Source: Vombatus ursinus (lineage: Eukaryota; Chordata; Mammalia; Diprotodontia; Vombatidae). Taken from it: a DNA stretch of 64,000 nucleotides. Where the stretch lies: NCBI RefSeq assembly GCF_900497805.2, contig NW_020954585.1:46093789-46157788 (forward strand), read 5' to 3'. Position numbers and translations under genes: made by a program. Positions 28,713 to 40,157 of this stretch are shown here, one piece after another. Numbering within the stretch: the stretch's first letter is position 1; every line of letters begins with the position of its first letter. The notes below the pieces were generated by a model. That model saw nothing but the letters and a program-made list of their open reading frames with translations, ran no database searches and had not been told where the DNA came from.

Positions 28713-30907
28713 GTGACTAGTGAGCAATTAACTAAGATGAAGCTGGGAATCTCTAAATGGCAGGTCATTCTGCAGCCCAGAAATGTTGTTAAATCTAAGA
28801 GTAAGCTGGGACTGGTTCTTACTTCTTATGTCTTTGGGGAGGCTGAGGACAGGCTCTCAGGAATAATCCTAGCAGAGATGTTTACAGTGTCTCTCCCCTA
28901 AGGAGATGCCAAACCCTTAGCTTTCATGGGTGCCCAAATTCTCACCACTCAGCTGTGGGAAAACTGGTAAGCATTATTAGTCCCATTTTACAGATGGGGA
29001 AACTGAGTCAGCACAGTTTGAATGCCTCCTCACAAAGAACTTAAGGTGATGTCATTGCAGTAGAGTCAGAATTCACTGGCAGTGACTCTCTTCATAGCGT
29101 GTAAACCAACTGAAGGATATTTAACGTATTTGGCATCAAATCTGAAGTGTTTGGGACTGATTATGTAAGGGCCGTTCCATTCTGAAGGTGCTTCCATTAG
29201 ACCTTGGCATTAGATTGCAGGTAATAGATACAGCAAGAGAGCAGGTTATTACCATCCCCCCTGGGACTAGATTAATCAGCACCTCTCACCCTTCCCCCAG
29301 CACACATGCTGCTATCCTCTGAGCACATGACTGCCTTCCTGAGGAAAAGTGCTGAGTCTAGACCTTTTCCTAAATGAGTGTCTTCTGCAAACATCATTAG
29401 TTTATTTTTCTATAGAAAGAAAATTAAAGTTAAGGAGAAGGGTTGGGGAATTTACATGGGCAGGGAATGGATATTACACTCTTCCAGGGATCAATCCAAG
29501 GAAAAAAAAAATCCTGATTCATTTCCAAGAGGCTATGGTCTGCCAGTTCTGTCTTGGTCAATCATATTCTTGCTATCTGAGTGAGGGGATAAGGGGAGCC
29601 CCTAATCTCAAAGGCCACAGTGTTGGCCTTGGTGCTCTGGCTCTTGTCCACAATCAAACCCTACCTTGGTACTCTTAGAGAAATACAGGAGCCTGATGGA
29701 TGAGGGGCTATGAATGAAGAAGGGGCTCCACAGTTCTTTTTCCTGTCCTCTCTTGGAGCTGGTGCCCAGGTTCTTTCTTAGTCTCCCCACCGAGGTCAAG
29801 GACAAATGTTTCATCCCAAGAGACCCCTGGTGAAATGGTGCCAGGAGTATAGAGGATTTTTCTTTTCTCATCCATCCTCGTAGGAAATTGAACCTTGCAG
29901 GTACCTCGTCTGGGAGGCCCTGAATATGGAGAACAGACCCTTCTTGGCTCCTGTGATGGCATGATTCATAGATGAGCCTCCCCCCCCCACCCCGGCCAAG
30001 GTCCAGGTCACTGGTGTCAGAGCAATCAGAGATGAAAAACCCGAGAGGCCAATTCATCCATCTCCCCGCCAGGGAAGGGCCCTGATGTCATGTCCTTGGG
30101 CCCAGTGGAAAATAGGCCATATGAAGAAGGAAAGTGCAGATGAAGCCAACGTTATCCTGTTAAGGGCATGTGGAGAGAAAAAGAAAAATCCATTCCTTGC
30201 AATGTTAGGTGCTAAAGATTCACTTTGGGATAATATGGGATGGTTCTAACACTCACAGTTTGAGATGGAAAGCAGATTACTTGAATCTTTCTAATCCAGC
30301 TCTTACCTGCCTAACTCAGGGTTTTGGTGTTTTTTGGGTTGTGTGTGTGGTTTTTTTTTTTTTTTTTTTTGGTGGTGATGCTTGTTTTTTAACTGCCAGG
30401 TAAATGAGTTTCTAATAGGTACATTACCATGAATAATGGTGTTTCCCAAGTGGCCAGTTAGGTTAATTATAGGTGTGTGTTCATTAGGGAAATCCCCAGG
30501 CACAAATGTTCCACCCTCTGTCCAATGGGGAATGGAGTGATTTGAATCCAAACTAGGTTGCAGGAATCTTTGGTAGGGGTGGAACCAAGGTGTGGCAACT
30601 GAGGCATTTGCCTTAGGCCCACAGACTGTGGGGGTTGGAGGGGGAAGGCACTGGAAATCATCCAAACTTTTCAGACAGTGATTCCTCTAGGGGAAGAGGG
30701 TGCCCCTTATAGAATCATTGCCTCAGGTCTAGAAAGGTTCCTATGGCCTAAGGAAGATAATCCCTAACCCCACATACCACATACCACATACCCCAAGTCT
30801 GAACCTCTTAGCTACCAGAGAAGATCTAGGTAGAGAAGCTCACCTGGGGCCCTGCTGGTATGCTACACAGTGCAACGACACGGGCAGAAAAGAGGTTATG
30901 TTCATTT
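28713..30907. other. Long unique region, no supported gene
   Basis: About 2.2 kb with little interspersed repeat apart from a MIR-like patch at 28968-29015 (CCCATTTTACAGATGGGGAA) and T-runs at 30350-30371. Several frames of 60-149 codons on both strands overlap one another (29349-30057, 30303-30665). None has a recognised domain, and their mutual overlap suggests chance openness. CATACCACATACCACATACC near 30772 is a short tandem triplet. Confidence 0.45.
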
Positions 30908-31275
30908 CACAAACATTTCTTAACGTCTGCCTAATACTAAAGGCATTGCTCTTCAGTTGTTTTTCAGTTATGTCGGACTGTCTTTGGGGTTTTCTTGGCA
31001 AAGATACTGGAATGGTTTGCCATTTTCTTCTCCAGCTCATTTTACAGATGAGGAAACTGAGGCAAACAAGGTGAAATGATTTGCCCAGGGTCACACAGCT
31101 AATACGAGTCTGAGGCTAGATTTGAACTCAGGAAGATGGGTCTTCCTGATTCCAGACCAGCTCTCTGTACACTATGGTGCCAAAGCAATTCCAAAATGAA
31201 TAACACAGTAGCTGCCCTCAAGGGGCTTACAGTCCTGTTTAGGAAGAGAAGGCTTGTATACAAATAGCAAGGCCA
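30908..31275 (-). repeat. L2 3' end interrupted by MAR1
   Basis: CACAAACATTTCTTAACGTC before and GCTGCCCTCAAGGGGCTTAC after are adjacent blocks of the antisense L2 end. Confidence 0.8.
30947..31181 (-). repeat. MAR1-type SINE nested in L2
   Basis: GTTGTTTTTCAGTTATGTCG, TTGGGGTTTTCTTGGCAAAG, TTACAGATGAGGAAACTGAG, GATTTGCCCAGGGTCACACA. Confidence 0.9.
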
Positions 31276-31324
31276 TCTTGCGTGCGTCCCTATACTTTGA
31301 TTAATAAGCGCTTAGTATTCAGTT

Positions 31325-31690
31325 CATAGGCTCAGAGAAGTGGCGCACGAAGGGGTCTTAGAGGCCATCCAATTCAACCCTTTCCTTTCACAGATGAAGA
31401 AAATTAAAGCTCTGAAGGTTTAAAACTGAGCTCACAGGGGATAGCTAGATGGCGAAGTGGATAGAGCACCAGCCCTAAAGTCAGGAGGACCTGAGTTCAA
31501 ATCCAACCTCAGATGCATAACACTTAACTAGCTGTGTAACCTGGGCAAGTCAGTTAACCCCAACTCCCTAAAAACAAAACAAAACAAAACAAACAAAAAA
31601 ACAACAACTGAGCTCATATATAAGCAGGAAGTAGCCAGGCCAGGATTCACATCCAGTGCTCCAACACTGGGGAGAGCTCACCTCTGGGCC
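31325..31690 (-). repeat. MIR-like SINE interrupted by WSINE1
   Basis: CAACCCTTTCCTTTCACAGA before the insert; AGGCCAGGATTCACATCCAG after it. Confidence 0.75.
31435..31605 (+). repeat. WSINE1-type SINE with target-site duplication
   Basis: GATAGCTAGATGGCGAAGTG to CAGTTAACCCCAACTCCC, then a CAAAA-rich tail. AACTGAGCTCA is duplicated at 31424-31434 and 31606-31616. Confidence 0.93.
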
Positions 31691-31728
31691 AGGATGATCT
31701 ATCCATGTATCGAGTGAACAAGGGGAGC

Positions 31729-31730
<2 letters not shown>

Positions 31731-31768
<38 letters not shown>
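31731..31768. repeat. TG microsatellite
   Basis: Pure (TG)n. Confidence 0.97.
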
Positions 31769-31769
<1 letters not shown>

Positions 31770-31807
31770 AACAGAGAAGTAAATGCAAGATATGTACAAG
31801 CAAGGCT

Positions 31808-32050
31808 GTGTTGGAGCCAGTTCTAACAGCTAGAGAAACAATTGTAAAATTTTCAGTGTGAGCCATTACACTTCTGAAATTGGCAAATGCTACAGGGCTT
31901 GATTTACTGTTTTGTTGATTGTATAGACTTAAGAAAGTGATGGAGAAAACATTAATAATGCAGATTAAACTTAAAAGTGTCTCCTGTGTACTTCTTCTTT
32001 TTGGAGAGCCGGTTGTTAAGTATTTACCAGCATATTCCAGTATACCCTAA
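31808..32050 (+). repeat. Unclassified dispersed repeat, copy 1
   Basis: Shares an ordered series of blocks with 44468-44660: AATTTTCAGTGTGAGC, TTACTGTTTTGTTGATTG / TTATTGTTTTGGTGACTG, TAGACTTAAG / TAGGCTTAAA, GGAGAAAAC / GGAGAAAAT and AAAAGTGT. I cannot assign a family. Confidence 0.7.
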
Positions 32051-32157
32051 TTTTTTGGGGGGGAGGGGTAGTTAGTAACAATTCAGTAAAATCAACAAAG
32101 GCCTTTTGTACACAGAGGTCCTTGAGTGGGGCTTTGACGGGAGTTTGGGGTTTCTTT

Positions 32158-32258
32158 TCTTTTTTTTTTTTCTTTTTGACTTGCCCAGGGTCACACAGCT
32201 AATGTCTGAGGCTGGATTTGAACTCAGGTCCTCCTGTCTCCAGGGCCGATGCTGCCCC
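32158..32258 (-). repeat. WSINE1/MAR1-type SINE fragment
   Basis: T-tract, GACTTGCCCAGGGTCACACA, CTCCTGTCTCCAGGGCCGAT; truncated on both sides. Confidence 0.85.
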
Positions 32259-32269
32259 AGAGCTAGGAG

Positions 32270-32760
32270 TTTTAAGAGGCAGAGATGAAGAAAGAGCAGT
32301 CCAGACATGAGGGCTGTAGATGAAATGTCTTATACTAAACATCAAGTGAGCTAGCTGGGTTAGATGTAGCATTGGTGGGAGGTGGAGAGTCTGGGAGGGA
32401 AATGTGTAATTAGCCTGAAAAGATAGGCCGAAGCCAGACAATGAATGATTTTAAATGCCAAACAAAAGATTTTCTATTTCATCCAAGAGGTAATAGGGAG
32501 CCACTGGAGCTTCTTGAGCAGGGGAATGACTGTCAGCCCTGTGCTTCAGAATTTCCATTGGCATCTGTGTGGAGAATGGCTTGGAGAAGGGAGGGGCCAA
32601 AGGCAGGTCGATCACAATATTGTGGAAGAGAGGTGATGAGTGTCTAATCTCAGGTGAGGGAAGGGCTTCACAGAGGAGGCATCTGATTGGGCCTTGGAAG
32701 AAAGGGAGGATTTCAGTTGGCAGAGATTGGGGGCAGGAAATAAGATCATGAGTAAGCAGA
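32270..32760 (-). repeat. L2 LINE 3' region
   Basis: ATTTTAAATGCCAAACAAAA, TAATAGGGAGCCACTGGAGC, TGAGCAGGGGAATGACTGTC, then from 32655 GAAGGGCTTCACAGAGGAGG: antisense L2, rearranged order at its right end. Confidence 0.8.
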
Positions 32761-33612
32761 CTGACTGGGTCCTTGGGCAGCAGCGAACAAGGAAATGCCA
32801 CCCCAGGTGTCTGCTCCATCCCCTTCTCCTGCCAAGATGCTTCATCATGAGGAACACGATGTCCTCAGCAGGACTGGCCGCTCCATCCGGAAGGACAACT
32901 AGCAGCTATAAAAAGGGAGAGCATCAGAGTCATGACTCCTGGATGCCTCTCCTAGGGCAAGAAACAAGTTCCTTAAGGTTTCCCTCTACTTAATTTACAG
33001 CAGAAAATTTATATCCTTTCCAGCTGCTGCAACATCCTGAATGCTAGGCTTGGGCTATGCCTATCTGACCCATCCCTGAGAAGGAGGGAAATTGTATTAA
33101 AAATGATGATAAAGTACCCCAATCCATTGCCTAAAGAAAGTGTGGAGGACAGTGGTGACTTTGTTCACTCCTTAGATGGCTGGTCTAGTTCTCGCTTCGG
33201 CCACCATAATCAAGGAGGCGGTCGGGGTAACAGGGTGGTGGGGACAGGAAGGCAGCTCAGCCCCAGCGGGAATACCAGCCTCTCCCCGAGCCTGACACTG
33301 CCTGCAGGCAGCATAGATGAGCTGAGCCTTGGTCTCTGGGAGGCAATTAAACCAGTGCCCAAGCTGTGGTTCTGGAGTTGAGCACGTTGAAGGTGCTCAG
33401 GAGAACTAAGCGAGATCTGGTGGCAGGTTCTTCAGTGCCACCCGAGGAAGTCTGCCGGCTGTCTCTGTGTATCTTTGGTGTGTGCCTGTGTGTGTCCCTG
33501 GCAAGACTCCTGTGCATTGTGTCACTGTATCCTGCTGGAGAAGTCCTAAGCACAGGATATACCAGAGGGCTGGGCAGTGGTGATTCTGTGTCACAAGCAA
33601 CAGCTGGGACCA
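32761..33612. other. Unique island, no supported gene
   Basis: About 850 bases without repeats. A plus-strand frame of 92 codons at 33103-33381 starts at an in-frame ATG and is glycine/serine-rich in its middle, but has no recognised domain, and frames of 88-103 codons lie across it on both strands. Could be regulatory or part of an untranslated exon; I cannot show either. Confidence 0.35.
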
Positions 33613-33626
33613 TGCCAACGCTTTCT

Positions 33627-33714
33627 TTTTTGGTTGTGTTTTGTTTTGTTTTTTTGCTAGGCAGTGGGGTTAAGTGACTTGCCCAGGGTCACACAGCTAG
33701 TAAGTGTCAAGTGT
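33627..33714 (-). repeat. 5'-truncated WSINE1 with target-site duplication
   Basis: GTTAAGTGACTTGCCCAGGG, GTAAGTGTCAAGTG. ATGCCAAC(G/A)CTTTCT is present at 33612-33626 and 33715-33729. Confidence 0.95.
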
Positions 33715-33854
33715 ATGCCAACACTTTCTAAACCCTCCTCCGGTCTCTCAGGTGTGCCTATGTTGGAGCCTGTGGGACCATGACATATACTTCAGCAACC
33801 ACAAACCTTAAGAGCCAAGCTAGATTTCCTCTTCCCACCCTACCCTTAACTTCT

Positions 33855-34100
33855 TCAGAATATTAATTTAGTACCTACTGTTTAGGAGGCAACAGTAGGC
33901 AATATGGGAACCACAGAGACATAGAAGACATGGCTTCTGTTCTGAAGGGAGTTATATAAAAGACCAATTTACTGGATCCTTGATCTAGAACTGGACCAGA
34001 TCTCAAAGGCCTTCTAATCCAACCCCCTCATTTTACAGATGAGGAAACTGAGGCTGAGTGAAGTGACTTGCTAGTGGTCACTCAGGTAAACAGAAGCATA
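33855..34100 (-). repeat. L2 end followed by MIR-like SINE
   Basis: Antisense L2 at 33855-33965 (TAGTACCTACTGTTTAGGAG); antisense SINE at 33985-34100 (CTCATTTTACAGATGAGGAA). Confidence 0.78.
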
Positions 34101-34154
34101 AAAAAAAGAATACAAGAAATATCATAAGGTTCTGAATAAGTTACCCAGACAAGC

Positions 34155-34398
34155 AGCTGTTTAATCATGTTCAACTCTTTGTGACCCCATTTGGGGTTTT
34201 CTTAGCAAAGATAATGGAGCGCTTTGCCATTTCCTCCAGCTCATTTTACAGATGAGGAAACTGAGGCAAACAGGATGAAGTGACTTGCCCAGAGTCACAC
34301 AGCGAGTAAGTGGCTGAGGCCAGATTTGAACTCAGGACGATGAGTCTTCCTGATGCCAGGTCTGGCACTCGGTCCACTGAGCCACCTAGCTGTCCCCA
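34155..34398 (-). repeat. MAR1-type SINE
   Basis: TGACCCCATTTGGGGTTTTC, GCTTTGCCATTTCCTCCAGC, to head CCACCTAGCTGTCCCC. Confidence 0.92.
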
Positions 34399-34489
34399 AG
34401 TGAGCAGTTACTTATGAACATTATTGAAGATCTGAGGTTGGTGATCCCTGCGGCTGCGGCGATCTGGGGTGGTGTAATAAAGGTGTTGG

Positions 34490-34720
34490 TACTTGAGTCC
34501 GGCATTGAAGGATGGATAGGATTGTGATGGCTGGAAAGAAGGAGGGAGGAGGGGAGGAGATTCATTGTTGGGACTGAGGGAAGAGGATGATAGATGTGAA
34601 CAAAGGCCAGAAGCTTGTTTAGGGGAAAGTGAGGTGTCCAGCCTGGCTGAGATTAGTAGGAGATGAGGCTGAAAAGGTAGGTAGGGACCAGATTATGGAA
34701 GATTTTCTGGGAGAAGAAAG
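34490..34720 (-). repeat. L2 LINE fragment
   Basis: GAACAAAGGCCAGAAGCTTG, GAGGCTGAAAAGGTAGGTAG, GACCAGATTATGGAAGATTT: antisense L2. Confidence 0.7.
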
Positions 34721-34739
34721 CCTCAGGCCTCCCACATCA

Positions 34740-35480
34740 GTGTGTTAATTAACCCTAACCCATCATGTTCTGGGCAAGGAGAGAAACAGAGGAAGACAGA
34801 GCGGAGGCTGACTGTGCAACTGCTTTGGCGAAGCCATTCCTTTCCGGTCTGAGCATCCTCTTCCTCCAGACAAGTGAGTTCCTGTTCTTCTAGCACAGCC
34901 CCCTCCCCCCCACCTGCCCCAAGCTTGGGGCACTAGGACCCTGAAAGCACTGAAAGCCCCCAGAGCCCAGCTATGTAGAAGCAAAAGATTTCAGTTAAGG
35001 TTAAAGGGACGCTGTCAAGATAAAAATCACATCTATTTCCGTGTCCTCTCTGGTGTTATTAATAACCCTCCGGATTATTAATGCTGAAATAATTTTTGCT
35101 CTCGCTCTGCAGCCAATGATGTTTACAGATTTGGGTTTTTTTTTTCTTTTTTTTCTTTTTCCTTTGCACTCTCAGATGGTGAAATTCAATTAGGCTGGTC
35201 CGTGGGGGTGTATTTCTGGTCTGGTTTGTCTTTGTGTCCCCCTGGGTGCCAGTCAAAGGTTGTAGGAGTTTGGGTTTAAAACATTTAAATTAAAGGAGGG
35301 GTCAGGGTGGCAGGGAGAAAGAAGAAAAGTAATTCCATTATTCGGTTTTCTAAAACTTTTTTTTATTTTTTTGGGTAACCAAATCATCCCTGGAGACCTG
35401 CTTCCTTCAATGTATCTTTTAAAAAAAATACATGGGGAGGGAGAGCTGGTGATTTTGACCTTAGGTGCTTTGTCATCTTT
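34740..35480. promoter_or_regulatory. Repeat-free block, candidate conserved non-coding element
   Basis: About 740 bases without interspersed repeats. The core 34990-35130 is AT-rich with homeodomain-type TAAT and ATTA motifs (TGTTATTAATAACC, GGATTATTAATGCTGAAATA) and CAGCCAATGATG. A polypyrimidine run (35137-35165) and a second AT segment (35275-35300) follow. No exon signals seen. Confidence 0.45.
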
Positions 35481-36135
35481 CAGCTTTAATTGTGGTCATT
35501 TTTAGTTCTCTATGAGGTGGATATAGTGGCTTCACAAAGCCCTCCCATGGGCCTCCAGGAAAGATTGTGTCTCTACTGGACGGGCTTTAGAACATGCAAG
35601 GAATATCCCCCAAAGGGAAAGAGAAGAAATGTGCCACTGGTCTCAGTAATGAGGGTCCTGGCCTCCCTGACATTAGTCAGCTTCCTTGGGATCCCTCGCT
35701 CATCATCTCAGGAAAGGGTAGGAGAATGGACCCAACAGCCTCCCCACCCCCAAGTCTAACCCTGAGTCCCTGTGTCTCCTGCTGTGTTCCTTATCCCCCT
35801 CCCCCAACGTTTGCATCTGTAATCATTCTATAGCTGAGCTCCTCCTGGCCTGCTGAGAATGGACCCCCATTAAATCCACACGCTTAACTAAATGCACTGT
35901 CTGTAATGAAGCAAATCATGGAATGACCACTTACAATACCAAATAGAACAATAATAACTGCTCAAAATGACCCAGACTCCTTGTCCTCGCTCTTCCACAC
36001 ATCACAAATAACCATTCAGGGCTAACACTGACATAAACAATTAGCAAGAGATGTCCCAGGATGAAGAGATCAGGTTTGAAGGTAAGGCTTCCAAAGCATT
36101 CATGGGATCTACAGTGTTTAGAGAGAAAAGGAACC
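35481..36135. promoter_or_regulatory. Second repeat-free block, candidate regulatory DNA
   Basis: Includes 35865-36060, with TTAAATCCACACGCTTAACT, GTAATGAAGCAAATCATGG and AATAGAACAATAATAACTGC. The GAACAATA resembles a SOX motif. Frames of 79 and 89 codons at 35490-35833 are not recognised as genes. Confidence 0.4.
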
Positions 36136-36139
36136 CTTC

Positions 36140-36285
36140 AAGATCGGCTTGTGCAACTTCTTCATTTGCCACGTGGGGAAGTGGAAATCCTCTAGAAGGG
36201 AAGTGACTTGCCCAGGGTCACACAATCTGGTGTGACTAGGAGAGTCAGGATTCAAACCCAGACCCTCTGGGTCTCTGCTCTCCAC
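36140..36285 (-). repeat. MIR-like SINE
   Basis: GAAGTGACTTGCCCAGGGTC, GATTCAAACCCAGACC. Confidence 0.78.
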
Positions 36286-37237
36286 AGAAGACAGCTCATA
36301 AATTTTGCCAAGCTGTTCTCCTCCATTACTTCTAGAACATCGTGGAGCTTCTTCCTCCTTTGTTCTTCTTGATTCTCCTCAAACCCTTAACTGCTCTTCA
36401 AGAACAGAGGTCCTGAAGGCCCAGAGACTAGATTCCAGCATGAGTTCCTAATCTTGCTTCTGTTAAATTGGAAAAATAAATAAAGAAATGTTAGAGTATT
36501 TTGGAGATACCCTATTTCCCAGAGCTAAGGCCCAGCAAGCAGGCTGTGCCCTGAGCTTGGCATAACAATAATCCTTTGCACTCTGGATAATATCACTCTC
36601 TGGCAAAATGTATTGCTTGGACCAGCACTGAGGGATTTAGCTCCCCCTATTTCCCAGGACCATCCATCACATGTTCACAATCCCTTGTCCTAGTTACTGC
36701 CAGGTACTGCACTCCTGTTCCCGTCACAGAGCTCTGGTTCTGCACCCCAAAGAGTAATCATGACCCCCAAGACTTAAGAGAATGACTGTTCTCCTGGGAT
36801 CTAAGAACACCTGGATTGTGCCAAGAAATGCCAACCATGAGAACTGTCTCAAGACCTACGAATGATTGAGTAGTGGTCCAGCTCTTTTCATGTATATAAG
36901 TGGCCCCAGCATCAGCAGCATTAAGTCCTCCTTCATTGGGGCAGGGGATTCTGTTTGCAAACAGCATTTTCATCACTCTGAAATTAATTAAACTTCTGTT
37001 TGTGTCCTGAAACACTTGTCTCCATCCTGTTCTGTTTGGGCTACAGGCACCCACAGATTAGAAGCTGGTTCCAGTTCAGTGGACAGAAAGGACCCCTGAG
37101 CTTTTTGAGACCCAGCCCTGCTCGAATGGCTCCTGACTGGTTTTTGTTGTTGTTGTTGTTGTTGTTTACTGAATATGAATTGTTTCCTGCCCTGTACAAC
37201 AAACCTGTCCTACTTTGTGGGAGGTGATAAGGGAAAT
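36286..37237. other. Unique DNA, no gene seen
   Basis: Repeat-free for about 950 bases except (TTG)n at 37142-37165. A 98-codon antisense frame at 36758-37054 has no recognised domain. Confidence 0.4.
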
Positions 37238-37850
37238 ACAAATCAATCAGTCCACAAGTGCTTATAAAGCCCTTCCTGTGTGTGAAGGACACACTGTGCT
37301 AGGCACTGAGACAAAAGCTAAAACAATTCCTACCAATAAGGAGCTCTTATCCTTCCGGGAAACCAATATGTATGTATCTAAGTTACTGTATACATTTGTG
37401 TTTGTATTCGTCTTGTATTTGTCATTTGGAAGAGAAAGAAGGAACAGCTAGGCTCAGGTAGGAAAAAGTTCTCTCGAGCTGAGCCTAGAAGCGAGCTGGG
37501 GATTCTAAGAGGCAAATGTGAGGAAAGAGGACACTCTGGGGATGGGGAACAGCTAATGGCAAAGACAAAGGCACAGACTCTGGATTTGGAGTACCATGTG
37601 CAAGGAATGGCAAGAAGGCCAGTGGAGCTGATTCAACGAGTGGATAAAGGGGGTTAAAGTAGAACTGGAAAGGTAGGAAGAGGGCCGGATGGTGAAGGAT
37701 TTTAAATGCCAAGCAGAGGAATTTGATCCTGGAAACCATAGTAGCTCCTGGAGTTTACTGAGGGGGTGGGAGGTGACAGGGTCAGACCTGAGCTTTAGGA
37801 AAATCACTTTGACTGGGAGTGGAAGGTGGATTGGGGGATGTTTCAATAGG
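37238..37850 (-). repeat. Long L2 LINE 3' region
   Basis: Antisense L2 from the 3' end (GTGCTTATAAAGCCCTTCCT, TGTGCTAGGCACTGAGACAA) through GATTTTAAATGCCAAGCAGA to GGTCAGACCTGAGCTTTAGG and AAAATCACTTTGACTGGGAG. One of the most complete copies in the window. Confidence 0.9.
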
Positions 37851-38480
37851 CTAGAATAGATACGGGCCAGGACAATAGAGAATGTTTCACTAAGCCAGGG
37901 CTGTATGGAACATAACCGTCAGTAGGTAAATAACCTTTGGTTCCTGTTTTGGAGAAATTTAATAGTCTTTATTCATTCACATGAGAAATGCCCAAAAGAA
38001 GCAAAAAGTGCTATGAAATCCGATGGAGAAGTCCCCCTCTAGCTGAGAAAACACGAGCCAATATGAATAATTCTGTTTCTACTGACCGACTTCCTAGGAA
38101 TTCTGATGGCGGAATCTGAAAAGCAACATCCCTGGCTTTGGTTCTGTGTCCTGTTCCCAAAGGCAGAGGATTCATTACTCCAAAAGGCAGCTCTCTCACA
38201 TCATCCTCCAGAGCAGCCTGTGTCCTAAGCCCACCACCAGTGAATCTGCCTCTTCACATCTCTGGATTCTCTAGGGGACACTGAATCTCCTATTTGCTTT
38301 CTTTACTGCCAGCTCAATCAGGTCCAAAACGAACCCATTGCAGATCTGCGAAGGAAAGAGGGCTTCTTACACTTTTTCTCTGTTCCAAGAGTGTAATTCA
38401 TCCCATCATTTTTCTCCAGCCTTACATGAGCTGCACTCAAGACCAACTCGTGTGTGTGTATGGATGTTGGGGAGGAGTGC
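37851..38480. other. Unique DNA, no gene seen
   Basis: No repeat recognised; no coding signal. Confidence 0.4.
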
Positions 38481-38655
38481 AAGAATCACAGAGTCAAGAG
38501 CTTGGAGGGACCCTTGAAATCATCATCTCATCTGACCCCCTCATTTTATGGATGAGGTCCAGAGAGGTTAAGTAATTTGCCCAAGGTTGCAAAGCTAGGA
38601 TGTGAACCCTGATCCTCTGAGTTCAAATTGAGGACACCTTCCATTTCACTCACTA
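38481..38655 (-). repeat. MIR-like SINE
   Basis: AAGAGCTTGGAGGGACCCTT, GTAATTTGCCCAAGGTTGCA. Confidence 0.78.
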
Positions 38656-39174
38656 GCTTGCCTCTAGTGAATTTGAGAAAAGCCCAAATTCTGTCTTTTA
38701 GGGCAGATGGCATAATGATATCCTTCAGTAGAGGAAACAATGATGGGAAAACCTGAGATTTCCTGTGCATCATTTGGGATCTTTGCAGATATATAATAAC
38801 AACTACTCATTTATGTAATGCTTCAAGTTTTCCAATGTTCTCAGCAGGGCTCATGCCTTCCTCATTTGAGCATGTATTTCTGGTAACTAAAAATGCTATT
38901 ACCTGGATTCCTGGCATCTTAATTCTCCCTCAGTGTTTATTGCTTCCCAAGCTGGTGAAGCCATCCTGTTGATTTGTTCATACATCAGTCTGTTTGGGAA
39001 TCCACAATCACAAGGAAGAAAGATCAGAAAAGATTTTCTTTTTTCTTTTTTTATTTAAGTTAATTTTACCAAAGTCTCCAGTTGGTACTTCAAAGGGCCA
39101 TACTGTGGGAATAAAATTGTTAGGAGGACCACAGATGTATGTGTATGTAATTTGCATGCAATGTACATATGAAT
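38656..39174. other. Unique DNA, no gene seen
   Basis: A short Ther-like tail fragment may lie at 38790-38835; otherwise unique. Confidence 0.4.
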
Positions 39175-39402
39175 GATGGCATATGTTGTAGAAATAGTGC
39201 TGGGTTTAGAGTTAAAAGACCTGGATTTGAATCCTTAATCTCTCATGTCCTAGCTGTGTGACTATGGGCAAATCACTTACCCACTCTGAACCACAGTTCC
39301 CTCATCTATTTAAAGGGCACAGTGATCTAGTTCACTAGGTTGTTGGGAGAAATCCCATTGGAAAAGTTAAAAGCACTGCATAAATGTGAGTTGTTATTAT
39401 TA
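39175..39402 (+). repeat. MIR/Ther-like SINE
   Basis: CTAGCTGTGTGACTATGGGC, CATCTATTTAAAGGGCACAG, tail CACTGCATAAATGTGAGTTG. Confidence 0.85.
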
Positions 39403-40011
39403 TACAACTGTGAAGAACTTAGATGTTGCTCAGGTAACCTCAGATTTGCCCATCATTCTTTCCTTTGCTGAAGGAATTATTTCTTGAGCTTTTTCCCTTC
39501 TCTGTCCCTTCCTCTTCATTGACTATCACTGACCCGGAGAGAGTGAGGAGAGACATGCACAGCCAAAAGAATTGCAGGTATATTTGTGTGTGTGTGTGTG
39601 TGTGAGTGTGTGTGAGATGGATGGGTAAGCCCACCAGAAAGCTTAACCAGGTTGCCAGTACCGCTGGAACCACAGTTTGAAGCATTGCTGACCTGTTCTG
39701 CTTGAAGGTGCTTCCCTGTATTTCCAAGGCTTCTACTGAACAGGAATCAAACTTGAACATCTTGGCTTGGCTCCTGGGCATGTTTCAAGGATAAAAATAT
39801 CACACGCTTTCAGTCTTGCCAACAACTGATTTTTATAAAAACCAAACTCCCAAATCCCCATACACAGCAAGAAGAAACCAAAACAAACAGAAGAAGCTGG
39901 TGCTTCAGAGGAGCATCTCAGCTCAGTTTGGCTGCTGAGAATCCTCAGGGGGTCACTTTAGGAAAGAGGAAGATGGCAGATACCCACTTCCTCAGAGAAC
40001 CTTCTTTGGCG
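39403..40011. other. Unique DNA with GT microsatellite
   Basis: (GT)n at about 39582-39614. Otherwise unique; a 113-codon antisense frame crosses the microsatellite and is not supported. Confidence 0.45.
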
Positions 40012-40157
40012 GTCAGGATCATTGATGACACCTTTGTATTGATGTTATAGATCAGTATTGGTGGCAGCTCCTTCATACTGATATTGTGAATTTTATTGAC
40101 ACTGTAAGTTAAGGCAGGTAGTAGCCCCTTTGTGGTGCGTTAAGTTGGATGGTAGCT

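Noticed and set aside
29349-30057. Overlapping frames of 109 and 149 codons as a small gene
   Set aside because: They lie on opposite strands over the same DNA with no recognised domain; one can be chance and the pair suggests both are.
37142-37165. TTG run as a regulatory element
   Set aside because: An ordinary short microsatellite.
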